Assembly: GCA_964541895.1 (NCBI GenBank)
Contig: CAZISM010000127.1
Coordinates: forward strand, 1-14,887
Reading direction: 5' to 3'
Origin: CAZISM01 sp964541895
GTDB taxonomy: Bacteria > Zhuqueibacterota > Zhuqueibacteria > Residuimicrobiales > Residuimicrobiaceae
Length of the DNA stretch: 14,887 nucleotides
Part shown: positions 6,074 through 13,249 of the stretch, one piece after another
How the letters are laid out: every line of letters starts with the position of its first letter
Numbering within the stretch: position 1 is the stretch's first letter
Translations under genes and position numbers: made by a program
Notes under the pieces: generated by a model
Seen by the model: only the letters and a program-made list of their open reading frames with translations
Databases searched by the model: none
What the model was told of the DNA's origin: nothing

Positions 6074-8428
6074 GTGCAAACCGTTTTACAAGTTCTTGAA
6101 TTCGACCGCATTCTGGAAAAACTGGCCGGCCACGCTCACTCCACGATCGGACAGGAATTGTGTCAGCAATTGCAGCCGATCGACAATCCCGTGCTGCTGA
6201 AAATGGCCCTGGCGCAAACCACCGAGCTGCGCGCCATCCTCGATTTCGACCAGTCGCTGCCGCTGAGCACCTTTCCGGATCTGCGCCAGATCTTGAAAAC
6301 CCTGCGAGTGGCCGGCAGTTCGCTTTCCAGCGAATCCCTCATCGCCGTCGCCCAGACCTGCGCCATGACGCGGCGCCTGCAAAAATATTTCAGCAGCCGC
6401 GAAGAGCGCATCGAACATCTGCGCTCCATCACCGCGGAACTGGTGCCGCTGGAGCATGTGGAGAAAGAGATCTTTCGCTGCATCGACGAAGGCAGCTATG
6501 AGGTCAAGGATGAAGCCAGCGACGCGCTGGCCTCCATTCGCAGGCAGATCCTGCGCGTGCAGGCCAACGCCCGCCGCCGCATGGAATCCATGCTGCGCTC
6601 CTTCAGCAGTCAGGGCATGTTGCAGGAAAACCTGATCACGATGCGCAACGGCCGCATGGTGCTGGTAGTGAAAGAAGAGTATAAACGCAAGGTGCAGGGG
6701 CTGGTGCAGGATCAATCCGCCTCCGGGTCCAGCTATTTCATCGAACCGTTCGAATCCGTGGAAGACAACAACCGCGTGCGCGAGCTGCTGGGAGAGGAGG
6801 CGCAAGAGATCGAACGCATTCTGGCGCGGCTGTCCGACCTGGCCCGTGCGGAATACGAGATTCTGAACAGCAACTTTTATCTGCTCGGCGAGCTGGATCT
6901 GGTGTACGCCAAAGCGGCGTTTGCGCGCTCGCTGCAGGCCCATGAACCCGAGATCGTGGAACAGCACCTCGTCTATCTCGCCCAGGCCCGGCATCCGCTG
7001 CTGGTGTTGCGCATGGGCAATGCCCAGGTCACGCCGTTGCAGGTCGAGTTGGGCCGAAAAACTCACACCATCATCATCAGCGGTCCCAACGCCGGCGGCA
7101 AAACGGTCGCGCTCAAGACCGTCGGCCTGCTGGTGCTGATGGCGCGCAGCGGCATGCACATACCGGCGTCGCCGCTGTCGCAGGTCGGGCCCATCGGCCG
7201 GGTCTTTGCCGTCATCGGCGATCAGCAGTCCATTGAAGCGGATCTGTCGACGTTTTCTTCGCACCTGCTGTCGTTGAAGCAGATCGACGACCAGGCCGGA
7301 CCAGGCAGCCTGGTGCTGATCGATGAAGTCGGCTCCGGCACGGATCCGGAGGAGGGCATGGCCCTGGCCATGGCGCTGCTGAACAGACTGACCGGCGCAA
7401 ACGTGCTGACCATGGTGACCACCCATCACAGCGCCCTGAAGACCTTCGCCTATCATTCCGAAGGGGTGGCCAACGCCTCCATGGAATTCGACCTGGCCAC
7501 GCTGAAACCGACCTATCGATTTCGCGTCGGCATTCCCGGTTCCAGCTATGCTTTTGAAATTGCAAAAAGGATCGGTTTGGCCGACGGGCTGCTGGACGCC
7601 TCGCGGCAACTGGTGGGCAGGCAAAAGGACCAGCTCGAAGGGCTGATTCTGGAGCTGGAATCCAGGATGCAGCAGTACCAGAACCTCACGGCCGAGGCCA
7701 ACCTCAAAGAGACCGAATACCGCGGCCTGGTCAAGCTGTACCAGGAGCGCACCGAATCGTTGCGCCTGGAGGAGCGTCGCCTCAAACGCAAAGCCGCGGA
7801 AGAGGCGAACGAGATCCTGCAAATGGCGAACGCGACGGTGGAAAAGGCGATTCAGGAAATCAAGGCCAGCCAGGCGCAAACCGCCACCATCCGCCAGGTC
7901 AAGCAGACCCTGACCGAGCAGCGCGAAAAGGTGGAGGAAATCCTCGAGGCCGTCGCCGATGAGCCGGCGGCCGAGGCCGGTGAAATTAAAGTCGGCGATG
8001 CCGTGTTATGGAAAGGTATCGCCAGTGCCGCTACCGTGCTGTCAGAGCCGGACAAGCGAGGCCGGGTGCTGCTGCAGGCCGACGGCCTGAAACTGAAAGC
8101 GCCGCTGGCGGAATTGAGCAAAGCCGGCAAGCAGGAGAAAAAATACAGTCCGCCGGTGCAGGTGAATATGGAAAAACAGGACCGCTTTCACAGCGAGATC
8201 GATATACGCGGCCTCAATGTGGAAGAAGCGGTGCCGCAGATCGAACTGTTTTTCGACGAAGCGGACATGGCCGGCTTTAACGAATTGCGCATCATTCACG
8301 GCAAGGGCACCGGCAAGCTGCGCACCGGCGTGGTGGCGTTTTTGAAAAGTCACAGCCGCGTCAAATCGCTGCGACTGGGCAACTGGAACGAGGGCAGCAC
8401 CGGAGTAACCATAGTGGAGTTGAAATGA
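6074..8428 (+). CDS. mutS2: MutS2 ATPase with C-terminal Smr domain
   Basis: 784 residues from a GTG start, the usual MutS2 length. The start MQTVLQVLEFDRILEKL aligns with the family N-terminus although the ribosome-binding site is weak. Walker A is GPNAGGKT (337-344), Walker B LVLIDEVGSG with D417-E418, and the switch motif is TTHHSALKTFA (449-459). A charged coiled coil covers about 514-625. The Smr domain (about 709-784) has IDIRGLNVEEA and HGKGTGKLR, the motifs of its nuclease/RNA-binding fold, and ends GVTIVELK. The mismatch-recognition domain of true MutS is absent, as expected. MutS2 suppresses recombination in some bacteria and, as RqcU in Bacillus subtilis, splits collided ribosomes. 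All key motifs are intact. Its stop overlaps the next start as ATGA. Confidence 0.96.
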   Translation: MQTVLQVLEFDRILEKLAGHAHSTIGQELCQQLQPIDNPVLLKMALAQTTELRAILDFDQSLPLSTFPDLRQILKTLRVAGSSLSSESLIAVAQTCAMTRRLQKYFSSREERIEHLRSITAELVPLEHVEKEIFRCIDEGSYEVKDEASDALASIRRQILRVQANARRRMESMLRSFSSQGMLQENLITMRNGRMVLVVKEEYKRKVQGLVQDQSASGSSYFIEPFESVEDNNRVRELLGEEAQEIERILARLSDLARAEYEILNSNFYLLGELDLVYAKAAFARSLQAHEPEIVEQHLVYLAQARHPLLVLRMGNAQVTPLQVELGRKTHTIIISGPNAGGKTVALKTVGLLVLMARSGMHIPASPLSQVGPIGRVFAVIGDQQSIEADLSTFSSHLLSLKQIDDQAGPGSLVLIDEVGSGTDPEEGMALAMALLNRLTGANVLTMVTTHHSALKTFAYHSEGVANASMEFDLATLKPTYRFRVGIPGSSYAFEIAKRIGLADGLLDASRQLVGRQKDQLEGLILELESRMQQYQNLTAEANLKETEYRGLVKLYQERTESLRLEERRLKRKAAEEANEILQMANATVEKAIQEIKASQAQTATIRQVKQTLTEQREKVEEILEAVADEPAAEAGEIKVGDAVLWKGIASAATVLSEPDKRGRVLLQADGLKLKAPLAELSKAGKQEKKYSPPVQVNMEKQDRFHSEIDIRGLNVEEAVPQIELFFDEADMAGFNELRIIHGKGTGKLRTGVVAFLKSHSRVKSLRLGNWNEGSTGVTIVELK

Positions 8429-9231
8429 AAACGTTGGTCAAGGAAAAAGAGATCGCCGTCAAGGCGGCGCTGACCGCCGGAGCGCTGTTGCGCCGGCATC
8501 TGGGCACCCTGCGCAGTGATGAGGTGGATGTGAAAAAGCGATTCGATTTTGTCACCGTGGTGGACAAGAAATCCGAAGCGCTGATCATCGAAACCATCCG
8601 GGATGTTTTTCCCAAACACAAATTTTACGCCGAGGAATCGGCCCGCGACGAGGGCGGCGGTTTTCGCTGGATCATCGATCCGCTGGACGGCACCACCAAT
8701 TTCATCCATTCCGTGCCGCTGTTCGCCGTGTCCATCGCCCTGGAGGTCGACCATGACATCGTCCTCGGCGTCATTTATGATCCGATGCGCAAAGAGCTGT
8801 TCGTCGCCGAAAAAGGCAAAGGCGCAACGGTCAATAATCAGCCCATTCATGTCTCTGCGGTGACGCAGTTTGACGTCGGTCTCCTGGGCACGGGTTTTCC
8901 TTTCCGCATCAAGGAGCAGCTGGACACCTATCTGAAATCCTTTCGCGAACTTTTTTTCCTCAGCAGCGGCATTCGTCGCGTCGGTGCGGTGGCGCTGGAT
9001 TTCGCCTGGCTGGCCAGCGGACGGTATGAAGGCTTTTGGGAGATGGGATTGTCGCCCTGGGATGTGGCGGCCGGCTATCTGCTGATCAAAGAGGCCGGAG
9101 GTATGATTACGGATTTTGGCGGCGGCGACGAGCCGGTCTGGACCGGCAACGTCGTGGCCTCCAACGGCCATTTGCATGCGCAGGTATTAAAAGTGGTGAA
9201 AGAGGTTTTTACCGGAGTCCTTGATAAATGA
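8425..9231 (+). CDS. Inositol-monophosphatase family phosphatase
   Basis: 268 residues, full length for the family. The metal and substrate motifs are complete: YAEES with E70 (68-72), WIIDPLDGTTNF (82-93; D85, D88) and SPWDVAAGYLLIKEAGG (210-226; D213). These bind Mg2+ and hydrolyse phosphate monoesters such as inositol-1-phosphate; SuhB, CysQ (PAP phosphatase), histidinol-phosphatase and archaeal fructose-bisphosphatase-like enzymes share the fold, so the substrate cannot be set from motifs alone. The segment SSGIRRVGAVALDFAWLASG (180-199) is closest to the SuhB/IMPase branch. The start ATG overlaps the mutS2 stop (8425-8428), and the end overlaps the next start in the same way, so translation is probably coupled. 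Confidence 0.93.
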   Translation: MKTLVKEKEIAVKAALTAGALLRRHLGTLRSDEVDVKKRFDFVTVVDKKSEALIIETIRDVFPKHKFYAEESARDEGGGFRWIIDPLDGTTNFIHSVPLFAVSIALEVDHDIVLGVIYDPMRKELFVAEKGKGATVNNQPIHVSAVTQFDVGLLGTGFPFRIKEQLDTYLKSFRELFFLSSGIRRVGAVALDFAWLASGRYEGFWEMGLSPWDVAAGYLLIKEAGGMITDFGGGDEPVWTGNVVASNGHLHAQVLKVVKEVFTGVLDK

Positions 9232-9659
9232 CGCGGGCTCTGCGCGTGGCGGCGCTGCTGCTGCTGCTGGCGCTTTTGATCTGGTATGGCGCGACCCACA
9301 ATCCGGTTGTGACCCTGGCCATGTGTCTGGCCGATCCGGAACGGTACCACGGCCGTCGCATCGAGGTGGCCAACGAAACCGTGGTGGAGGAGATTTTCAG
9401 CGACCGTTTCACGATTCGCTATCTTGGCCATATTGTGACCGTCAGGGGCGATACCAGCGGTGTGAAAAAAGGCGAGTTCCTTTCGCTGGTCGTGGTGTTT
9501 CACCAGGAGGGGTGGCTGGAGCTGGAGAAATTTCACATCGCCATCTATCGCCGCTGGAAGATCTGGGTCTCGGTTTTGCCGGTGATCCTTTTTGCGGTTC
9601 TGTTTCTTCGCCACTACCGCTTTAATGCGCGGCGCCTGCACTGGCAGGAGCGACACTGA
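9228..9659 (+). CDS. Small protein with two membrane helices and a beta-rich middle, unknown function
   Basis: 143 residues, start overlapping the phosphatase stop as ATGA. Helix one covers residues 5-20 (LRVAALLLLLALLIWY), helix two 112-128 (IWVSVLPVILFAVLFLR). Between them is a soluble part of about 80 residues that alternates like beta strands: ERYHGRRIEVANETVVEEI (38-56), FTIRYLGHIVTVRGD (61-75), GEFLSLVVVFHQEGWLELEK (82-101). The 'x-x-Y-H-G-R-x-I' opening and a five-strand pattern recall OB-fold modules that sit on the outer face of the membrane; this is a fold guess, not a recognised family. The ends are probably cytoplasmic and the middle periplasmic. It shares one base of its stop with the next gene. 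Confidence 0.8.
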   Translation: MTRALRVAALLLLLALLIWYGATHNPVVTLAMCLADPERYHGRRIEVANETVVEEIFSDRFTIRYLGHIVTVRGDTSGVKKGEFLSLVVVFHQEGWLELEKFHIAIYRRWKIWVSVLPVILFAVLFLRHYRFNARRLHWQERH

Positions 9660-10094
9660 TGCCGGACCTGATCACTCACAGCGCCTTCTCGTATATGGTC
9701 AGCCGCTCAAGCCGTTTTGACCGCTTTCGCATCATTTTTTATCTGGGCACGGTCCTGCCGGATGTGCTGTCGCGGCCGATCTATATCATCAATCCATTCT
9801 GGTACCCTTATTCGGTGGCAGTGCACACGCCGGTTTTTCTGACGCTGTTTTGCCTGCTCGCCGCCGAGTTTTTCAAAGCGGATCTGCGCCGATCCGTGCG
9901 TCTCTATCTCCTGGCCGGCGTCTATGTACATTTTTTCCTCGATTTTTTCCAGCGCCACATCGAGGCCGGCTACCTCTGGTTCTTTCCGTTCAGCTGGTCC
10001 TCTTTCGAGATCGGTCTGTTCTGGCCGGAAACGCCGCTGATGCTGACGCCGCTGTGGCTGCTGGGCGTCGCCCTGGCCGAGATGATTCGTTACC
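9659..10094 (+). CDS. YdjM/DUF457-like membrane-bound metal-dependent hydrolase, 3' end lost in gap
   Basis: 145 residues can be read before gap 2. It opens MPDLITHSAFSYMV, with H7, then YLGTVLPDVLSRP (28-40; D35), AVHTPVF (54-60; H56) and YVHFFLDFF (89-97; H91, D95). This spacing of His and Asp residues between hydrophobic helices is that of the YdjM/DUF457 family of predicted metal-dependent membrane hydrolases, found in many bacteria; the substrate is unknown. Hydrophobic segments lie near 25-35, 55-70, 82-97 and 127-140. The ATG overlaps the previous stop by one base (TGATG), so it belongs to the same cotranscribed run. The family is usually 150-250 residues, so little or much may be missing in the gap. 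Confidence 0.72.
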
Positions 10095-10194
10095 NNNNNN
10101 NNNNNNNNNNNNNNNNNNNNNNNNNNNNNNNNNNNNNNNNNNNNNNNNNNNNNNNNNNNNNNNNNNNNNNNNNNNNNNNNNNNNNNNNNNNNNN
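10095..10194. other. Assembly gap of 100 N (gap 2)
   Basis: Exactly 100 N. It interrupts the YdjM-like gene before its stop and ends six bases before the ATG of the iron-dependent dehydrogenase, so it hides the end of one gene and the ribosome-binding site of the next. The two edges share no visible sequence. A reading frame running through the N block from one gene into the other would be an artefact. Confidence 0.95.
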
Positions 10195-10200
10195 TTTCCT

Positions 10201-11361
10201 ATGAATTTTTCTTTCTTTACACCAAATGAAATCCAGTTCGGCAACGGCAAAATCGCCGGCCTGCCGGACCTGGTCAAGCGTTACGGAACCCATGCCTTTA
10301 TCTGTCTGCGCGGACAGAATCTGGCCGATTCCGGAGTGTTGGAGCGCATCCAGCAGCAGCTGCAGCAACAGCAGATCGATCTCTTTTTGTATCATCTGCC
10401 GGACGGCGAACCCACGGTTGCGGATGTGGATCGGGGCGTTGAACTGGCGCGACAGTATCAACCGGATGTGGTGATCGGCATCGGCGGCGGCAGCAGCCTG
10501 GATACGGCCAAGGCGATCGCCGTGATGATCACCCACACCGGCAGCGTCTACGATTATCTCGAGGGCGTCGGTCACGAACGGATCGTCCGTGCCGGGTTGC
10601 CGTTCATTGCCGTTCCGACCACGGCCGGCACCGGCGCCGAGGTGACTAAAAACGCCGTCATCTCCGGAAGTGACGAGCATTTCAAAAAAAGTCTGCGCAG
10701 CGAACATCTGCTGGCGCGGGTGGCGCTGCTGGATCCGGAACTGACTGTGACCATGCCGGCGCGCATCACCGCCGAGACCGGCATGGATGCGCTGACACAG
10801 TTGATCGAGTCGTATACCTCCTTGAAAGCGCAGCCCATTCCGCAGGCCCTGTGTTTGTCCGGCGTGCAACTCGTGGGCTCTTATTTGCGCCGTGCCGTGC
10901 ACGACGGCTCGGATCTGGAGGCCCGGGAGGGCATGATGCTGGCCAGTCTGCTCAGCGGCATGTCGCTGGCCAACTCGGGACTGGGTGCGGCCCACGGCAT
11001 CGCCGCCGCGCTCGGCGCCTGGTGCAACGTTCCGCATGGCAGAGCCTGCGCGATGCTGTTGCCGCACGTGCTGCAGTTCAATTTGCCGGATTGCATTACG
11101 CCCTACAGCACGCTCTACAGCCAGCTGTCGGGCTTTCCGGTGGACAGCGAGCTGGCCGCAGCGGAAGCGTTCATCGATCGCATCGATCGACTCGCCAGGG
11201 AGATCGGTATTACTAAATATTTTGCGCCGGATGAATTGCCGGAGGAGCGCATTCCGGACCTGGTCGCCGGCTCCTATGGCTCCAGTATGAGCGGCAATCC
11301 GGTGCCCATGACCGATGCGGACATTGAAGCGATCATTCGGCAGTTGCTCAAAGAAGTGTAG
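10201..11361 (+). CDS. Iron-containing alcohol dehydrogenase family protein
   Basis: 386 residues starting MNFSFFTPNEIQFGNGK, the normal family N-terminus. GGGSSLDTAKA (95-105) binds the NAD(P) pyrophosphate, and PTTAGTGAEVTKNAVI follows (about 138-153). The metal site is only partly canonical: D196 (GMDALTQ), H265 (AAHGIAAALGA) and H279 (NVPHG) are present, but the usual second ligand histidine four residues after the aspartate is Q200, and the histidine normally four residues after H265 is A269. A branch of the family with ALTQ at this place exists as far as I recall, so the enzyme may be active with another metal geometry. Substrate unknown. The start lies directly after gap 2, so no ribosome-binding site is visible. 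It may be part of the upstream run or separate. Confidence 0.92.
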   Translation: MNFSFFTPNEIQFGNGKIAGLPDLVKRYGTHAFICLRGQNLADSGVLERIQQQLQQQQIDLFLYHLPDGEPTVADVDRGVELARQYQPDVVIGIGGGSSLDTAKAIAVMITHTGSVYDYLEGVGHERIVRAGLPFIAVPTTAGTGAEVTKNAVISGSDEHFKKSLRSEHLLARVALLDPELTVTMPARITAETGMDALTQLIESYTSLKAQPIPQALCLSGVQLVGSYLRRAVHDGSDLEAREGMMLASLLSGMSLANSGLGAAHGIAAALGAWCNVPHGRACAMLLPHVLQFNLPDCITPYSTLYSQLSGFPVDSELAAAEAFIDRIDRLAREIGITKYFAPDELPEERIPDLVAGSYGSSMSGNPVPMTDADIEAIIRQLLKEV

Positions 11362-11483
11362 CCTCGAACGAGCAATAACGATCCGATCGCCCGGGGATTT
11401 TTTCCCCGGGCAGAACCATAGATCGGGCATTCGCCCGAGATACATCGGGTCACTCCTTTGAATGACAAAACGTAAAGTTTGTC

Positions 11484-11520
11484 ATTCTGAGCTCTGCCGG
11501 TTTTTGGCAGAGCGAAGAAT
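11484..11520. other. Long stem with tandem G-A pairs inside the repeat unit
   Basis: ATTCT (11484-11488) pairs with AGAAT (11516-11520), then GA faces GA (11489-11490 and 11514-11515), then GCTCTGCC (11491-11498) pairs with GGCAGAGC (11506-11513) around GGTTTTT. A symmetrical GA/GA step can form sheared tandem pairs that keep a helix stacked in RNA or single-stranded DNA. The same element recurs in the second full unit at 11874-11910. Its left arm overlaps by four bases the right arm of the preceding hairpin (11478-11487), so the two stems cannot form together. Confidence 0.6.
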
Positions 11521-11702
11521 CTGTGCGCGTCCGGGCTATGCGGGACCGTTGTTCTGGAGCGGCGTGCTCCTCGATGTACATTCATCGACTTTGCCGACGC
11601 CGATCAGCTAATAGATTTACAATGCCCGGGGAATCCTTCCCCGGGCGGAACCATAGATCGGGCATTCGCCCGAGATACATCGGGTCACTCCTTTGAATGA
11701 CA

Positions 11703-11802
11703 NNNNNNNNNNNNNNNNNNNNNNNNNNNNNNNNNNNNNNNNNNNNNNNNNNNNNNNNNNNNNNNNNNNNNNNNNNNNNNNNNNNNNNNNNNNNNNNNNN
11801 NN
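11703..11802. other. Assembly gap of 100 N inside the tandem array (gap 3)
   Basis: Exactly 100 N. The last 55 known bases on the left (11648-11702) are identical to the first 55 on the right (11803-11857), and the base before this shared block differs between units. This is what contig ends from a 55-mer assembly graph would look like, so the real gap may be absent and the two ends may simply overlap. Confidence 0.9.
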
Positions 11803-12121
11803 GAACCATAGATCGGGCATTCGCCCGAGATACATCGGGTCACTCCTTTGAATGACAAAACGTAAAGTTTGTCATTCTGAGCTCTGCCGGTTTTTGGCAG
11901 AGCGAAGAATCTGTGCGCGTCCGGGCTATGCGGGACCGTTGTTCTGGAGCGGCGTGCTCCTCGATGTACATTCATCGACTTTGCCGACGCCGATCAGCTA
12001 ATAGATTTACAATGCCCGGGGAATCCTTCCCCGGGCAGAACCATAGTTCGGGCATTCGCCCGAGATACACCGGGTTACTGTTATTGCATCGACATTTATT
12101 GAAAAAAGTAATCATAATCCC

Positions 12122-13249
12122 ATGCTCACCGTCACCGAACTGACCACCGAACTGGTCCGCATCAATTCCGTATCGCCGAAATCAAAAGCTCACACCGGCG
12201 GCTCGGACGAGAAAGCCATGGCCCGCCGGCTGGCCGAGTATTTCACAGCGAACCGCTGGTCTGTGGAACTGCAGCCGGTTGTGAACGATCGTCCCAACCT
12301 TATCGCGCGCTGTCCTGGTTTCGATCCGGATCGCCCCACCCTGGCTCTGGAAGCGCACATGGATACCGTCGACGTCCAGGGCATGACCGTGCCGCCGTTC
12401 GACGCTATCATTCGCGATGGCTGCATCTGGGGACGTGGCAGCTGCGATGTCAAAGGTACATTAGCTGCCATGATCACCGCGGCTGTGAGCTGGTGCAAAA
12501 AAAATCCCCCAGGCGGAATCAACATCATCGTCGTTGCATCCATGGGTGAAGAGATGGGAACCCTGGGCGCGCAGGCGTTCACCCGACTGGGCCTGCCGCT
12601 GCAAGCGGTGGTGATCGGCGAACCCACCAGCCTGCAACCGGTCATCAGCCACAAAGGCCTCTGGCGGCTGGCGATCGAAACCGTTGGACGAGCCTGCCAC
12701 TCCTCCCGGCCGGAAGAGGGCGTCAATGCCATTGAACGCATGCACGATGTCATCACTCTGATCAGCGAAAAACTGAAACCCGCGTTCGAAGCCGAACCCG
12801 GCAACACGCTCAGCATGACGACCCTGCACAGCGGCGCCATGATCAACATTATTCCCGATCTCTGCCGGCTGGAAATCGACGCCCGCTTTTTGCCAGCCAC
12901 TGATATCGAACCGCATTGGCGCTCCTGGAACACGCTTTTGCCGGCGCCGGTGCGGCTGGAAGAGATGGAACGCAAACCGGCCTTTAGCGCTGTGCCGGAT
13001 TCACAACTTCTTTCGCTCCTCAGCGCGGCTTTGCAGCAGCACGGTTTGACGCCTGCTGCAAAACACGAACGCTACTATTCCGATGCCGGTCACTTTTCCG
13101 AATCCGGCTATGATGCCGTTATCTGGGGCGCGGGCGACATCCGGCTGGCCCACACCGCCGACGAACATGTTCCCATTGCAGAACTGGAAAAAGCCGTGTT
13201 GATTCTCCACACCCTGTTCGACGAGTTCAGCCATGCGCAAAGCCGTTAA
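12122..13249 (+). CDS. M20-family metallohydrolase (ArgE/DapE-like)
   Basis: 375 residues. The di-zinc site is complete: AHMDTVDV (79-85; H79, D81), GRGSCDVKGTLAA (104-116; D109 bridging), MGEEMG (141-146; E143 general base, E144), GEPTS (166-170; E167) and the late AHTADEHV (343-350). The lid-domain histidine is H193 in ACHSSRPEEGVNAI. These enzymes cleave an amide next to a free carboxylate, for example N-acetylornithine or N-succinyl-diaminopimelate, or act as dipeptidases; the motifs do not decide among them. Length and the MLTVTELTTELVRINSVSP start fit ArgE/DapE. No clear ribosome-binding site or promoter is seen between the repeat array and the ATG. The end overlaps the next gene by 17 bp, so the two are probably expressed together, perhaps in handling a peptide or amino-acid substrate. 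Confidence 0.92.
   Translation: MLTVTELTTELVRINSVSPKSKAHTGGSDEKAMARRLAEYFTANRWSVELQPVVNDRPNLIARCPGFDPDRPTLALEAHMDTVDVQGMTVPPFDAIIRDGCIWGRGSCDVKGTLAAMITAAVSWCKKNPPGGINIIVVASMGEEMGTLGAQAFTRLGLPLQAVVIGEPTSLQPVISHKGLWRLAIETVGRACHSSRPEEGVNAIERMHDVITLISEKLKPAFEAEPGNTLSMTTLHSGAMINIIPDLCRLEIDARFLPATDIEPHWRSWNTLLPAPVRLEEMERKPAFSAVPDSQLLSLLSAALQQHGLTPAAKHERYYSDAGHFSESGYDAVIWGAGDIRLAHTADEHVPIAELEKAVLILHTLFDEFSHAQSR

Larger units (their letters stand above)
11389..12080. repeat. Tandem array of a 235-bp hairpin-rich unit
   Basis: This fills almost all of the 760-bp gene-free stretch 11362-12121. Units taken from GAACCATA start at 11413 (full), 11648 (55 bp, then gap), 11803 (full) and 12038 (partial, decaying by about 12080). 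The two full units differ only in their last base. Within each unit, in order: GCCCGGGGAA/TTCCCCGGGC stem at the unit border (11624-11646, 12014-12036; a variant with a T loop opens the array at 11389-11411); TCGGGC-ATTC-GCCCGA (11423-11438); GAATGACAAA/TTTGTCATTC (11460-11469 with 11478-11487); a long stem centred on GCTCTGCC/GGCAGAGC (11484-11520); GGAGC/GCTCC (11556-11570); TCGATG/CATCGA (11571-11588). 235 is not a multiple of three, so open frames across it are not kept in phase between units, which argues against coding. Confidence 0.92.

Noticed and set aside
6086..7879. A 597-codon open frame on the minus strand opposite mutS2
   Set aside because: MutS2 is intact on the plus strand with all its motifs; the antisense product is His/Gln/Arg-rich without a recognisable fold.
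9850..11361. A continuous 503-codon frame running through gap 2 into the alcohol dehydrogenase
   Set aside because: The N block is read as unknown residues and the first part is out of frame with the YdjM-like gene; the dehydrogenase has a proper start at 10201.
11274..11975. Minus-strand open frames in the tandem array (for example starting MYLGRMPDLW or MNVHRGARRSRTT)
   Set aside because: They follow hairpin arms, do not keep phase over the 235-bp period, lack ribosome-binding sites and one crosses the N block. They are likely false proteins of a repeat element.
11389..12080. CRISPR array
   Set aside because: The period is 235 bp and the whole unit is conserved; there are no short repeats alternating with unique spacers and no cas genes.
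11389..12080. Insertion sequence or transposon remnant
   Set aside because: No transposase fragment, terminal inverted repeats bounding the whole array or target-site duplication could be seen.
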